From contig NZ_KE384417.1 in assembly GCF_000425625.1 (NCBI RefSeq), positions 69,128-133,127 of the forward strand: 64,000 nucleotides of DNA. Direction: 5' to 3'. The notes beneath the pieces are model-generated. The model was not told where the DNA came from. It made no database searches and saw only the letters and a list, made by a program, of their open reading frames with translations. Made by a program: the position numbers and the translations under genes. This document shows positions 62,475 to 64,000 of this stretch, piece by piece (within the stretch, counting starts at the first letter, position 1; each line of letters starts with the position of its first letter). The DNA is from Stutzerimonas azotifigens DSM 17556. GTDB taxonomy: Bacteria; Pseudomonadota; Gammaproteobacteria; Pseudomonadales; Pseudomonadaceae.

Positions 62475-63184
62475 CAGGCCACCTCCGCCGGCGAATGGAC
62501 GGTACGCCGCTCCAGCCACACGCCGACGACGATGCCGGCAAACGCCGCGGCGATCAGCCCGAGCTTGTACGGCAGGCTCCAGGTGAGCAGCGACACCCCG
62601 GCGGCGACCAGCGCCGAAGCCACCTGCGGCCGGGTGCGCATCATCGGCACGGCGATGCCGATGAAGGTGGCGATCATGGCGAAATCCAGGCCCCAGGCCG
62701 CCACGTCCGGTACCGCCTGGCCGAAGGCTATGCCGGCCAGGGTGAACAGCTGCCAGTTGACGTACATGGCCAGGGCGGCCCCGAGGAAGTACCAGTGCTT
62801 GAACGGCGAGGCATCGTCGCGGGCGTAGCGGTGCTGGATCACCGCGTAGGCCTCGTCGGTCAGGCAGAAGGCCAGCGGCACCCGCCAGCGCGCCGGCAGA
62901 TGGCGGACGAAAGGCTGCATCGAGGCGCTGTAGAGCGCGTGCCGCAGATTGACCACGAAGGTGGTCAGCAGCACCACCAGCGCACCCACCCCGCCGCTCA
63001 GCAGGGTCACGGCGATGAACTGCGCCGAGCCGGCGAACACCAGCGCCGACATGCCCAGCGCCTGCCAGGACGACAGCCCGGCCCCGATGGCCAGCGTGCC
63101 GAAGATGATGGCGAACGGAATGGCACCGAATACCAGCGGCAGGATATCGCGGGCACCGTGGAAGAATTCTTGCGAGCGGGACAT
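62474..63184 (-). CDS. azlC: branched-chain amino acid exporter AzlC
   Basis: A 236-residue membrane protein of the AzlC/YgaZ family. Motifs include [43 protein letters not shown] and DEAYAV, all typical. ATG at 63184 has GGAGG four bases upstream. It forms the exporter with AzlD. Confidence 0.93.
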   Translation of the reverse strand: MSRSQEFFHGARDILPLVFGAIPFAIIFGTLAIGAGLSSWQALGMSALVFAGSAQFIAVTLLSGGVGALVVLLTTFVVNLRHALYSASMQPFVRHLPARWRVPLAFCLTDEAYAVIQHRYARDDASPFKHWYFLGAALAMYVNWQLFTLAGIAFGQAVPDVAAWGLDFAMIATFIGIAVPMMRTRPQVASALVAAGVSLLTWSLPYKLGLIAAAFAGIVVGVWLERRTVHSPAEVA

Positions 63185-64000
63185 GACACCTCCTTGAGGG
63201 GGCGCAGATTATCCCAACTCGCGGAGGCGGTCTTGAACGATCTTGCACGCAGGCATCGGTGTCGGGGGCCTGGGCTTGTGCCGGGGGGCCTCCCTCATCC
63301 GGCCCTGCGGGCCACCTTCTCCCGGAGGGAGAAGGGAAAGCACGGCCGCCTGGAGCCTCGGCGTTACCTGTAGGAGCAGGCTCTGCCTGCGACCTGGCGG
63401 GCATCGTTCGCGATCAAGACCGCTCCCACAGGCATGCAGGCACGCGCTCCTGCAGGAGCGCGCTCGCTCGCGAATCGCACCCGCACGACGCCTCGGCCAC
63501 CGCCCCGCCAGCGTCATCTCCCTCCGGGAGAGGGTTGGGGTGAGGGCTTGGCGTCTCGGTGCCCGGCCCTCATCCGGCCCTGCGGGCCACCTTCTCCCGG
63601 AGGGAGAAGGGAAAGCACGGCCGCCTGGAGCCTCGGCGTTACATGTAGGAGCAGGCTCTGCCTGCGACCTGGCGGGCATCGTTCGCAGTCAAGAACGCTC
63701 CCACGGCCATGCAGGCACGCGCTCCTGCAGGAGCGCGCTCGCTCGCGAATCGCACCCGCGACGCCTCGGCTACCACCCCGCCAGCGCCATCTCCCTCCGG
63801 GAGAGGGTTGGGGTGAGGGCTTGGTGTCTCGGTGCCCGGCCCTCATCCGGCCCTGCGGGCCACCTTCTCCCGGAGGGAGAAGGGAAAGCACGGCCGCCTG
63901 GAGCCTCGGCGATACCTGTAGGACCAGGCTCTGCCTGCGACCTGGCGGGCATCGTTCGCAGTCAAGAACGCTCCCACAGGCATGCAGGCACGCGCTCCTG
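63185..64000. repeat. REP-composite tandem array at window end
   Basis: After about 95 bases of azlC leader, a unit of about 274 bp repeats at least 2.6 times (anchor GCATCGTTCGC at 63401, 63676 and 63949) and continues past the window edge. Each unit holds CATCCGGCCCTGCGGGCC, CTTCTCCCGGAGGGAGAAGG, GTAGGAGCAGGCTCTGCC, CTCCTGCAGGAGCGCGC and CCCTCCGGGAGAGGG. No gene is seen. Confidence 0.8.

Noticed and set aside
63283..64000. CRISPR array
   Set aside because: Repeat unit is about 274 bp and made of REP hairpins; no short direct repeats with unique spacers and no cas genes.

Overview
This window looks like chromosomal DNA from a high-GC Pseudomonas or close relative. GC-rich codon use, long shadow frames and dispersed REP-type repeats (GTAGGAGCAGGCTCTG.., GGGTGGGCTTCAGCCC.., CCCTCTCC..GGAGAGGG) support this, as do ordinary Pseudomonas housekeeping genes (topB, rdgC, azlCD, tRNA-Asp, tRNA-Val, a fused MFS/acyltransferase). 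About 50 kb of the 64 kb is an accessory nitrogen-scavenging region.

Layout. 0.3-5.5 kb: oligopeptide/nickel-type ABC transporter (Tat-exported binding protein, two permeases, fused double ATPase). 5.6-13.0 kb, minus strand: SDR, Fe(II)/2-oxoglutarate-type oxygenase, LivKHMGF-type ABC importer and XdhC. 13.6 kb: MarR regulator. 14.6-23.0 kb, minus: amidohydrolase, three-subunit molybdenum hydroxylase, CoxG, a DUF1116-HpxZ/AtzH fusion and an amidase. 23.4-26.5 kb, minus: second IPNS-type oxygenase, a protein of unknown family and an orphan urea-carboxylase-type binding protein. 26.7-30.3 kb: small genes and topB. 30.3-39.9 kb: guanidine-I riboswitch, ABC permease and ATPase, two carboxyguanidine-deiminase-type subunits, guanidine/urea carboxylase, allophanate hydrolase. 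40.0-41.8 kb: RcnB/CigR-like protein and aldo/keto reductase. 42.6-52.0 kb: second guanidine-I riboswitch and an 11-gene, almost fully coupled operon (ABC importer, membrane di-iron desaturase-like oxygenase, two SDRs, EamA exporter, creatininase-like and isochorismatase-like amidohydrolases, metallo-beta-lactamase-fold hydrolase, second copy of the unknown family). 52.5-57.5 kb: ferritin-like protein, alpha/beta hydrolase, glnT, another orphan binding protein, TetR regulator. 57.6-64 kb: tRNAs, rdgC, BASS transporter, MFS-PlsC fusion, azlCD and a REP tandem array.

How it fits together. The first guanidine operon carries the known guanidine to carboxyguanidine to allophanate to ammonia/CO2 route. 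The second riboswitch operon looks like a peripheral pathway for a substituted or cyclic guanidino compound; that is inference. Sigma-54 (-24/-12) promoters precede both riboswitches and the 26.5 kb operon, with NtrC-like dyads upstream, so nitrogen limitation probably opens transcription and guanidine then gates expression. The Liv/oxygenase/SDR operon and the molybdenum hydroxylase operon share a different, near-identical promoter design (-24/-12 element, IHF consensus, palindrome CGTGGTRCACCACG), so they are probably one regulon for an undetermined N-heterocycle or amide. No CRISPR array, prophage or insertion sequence was recognised.
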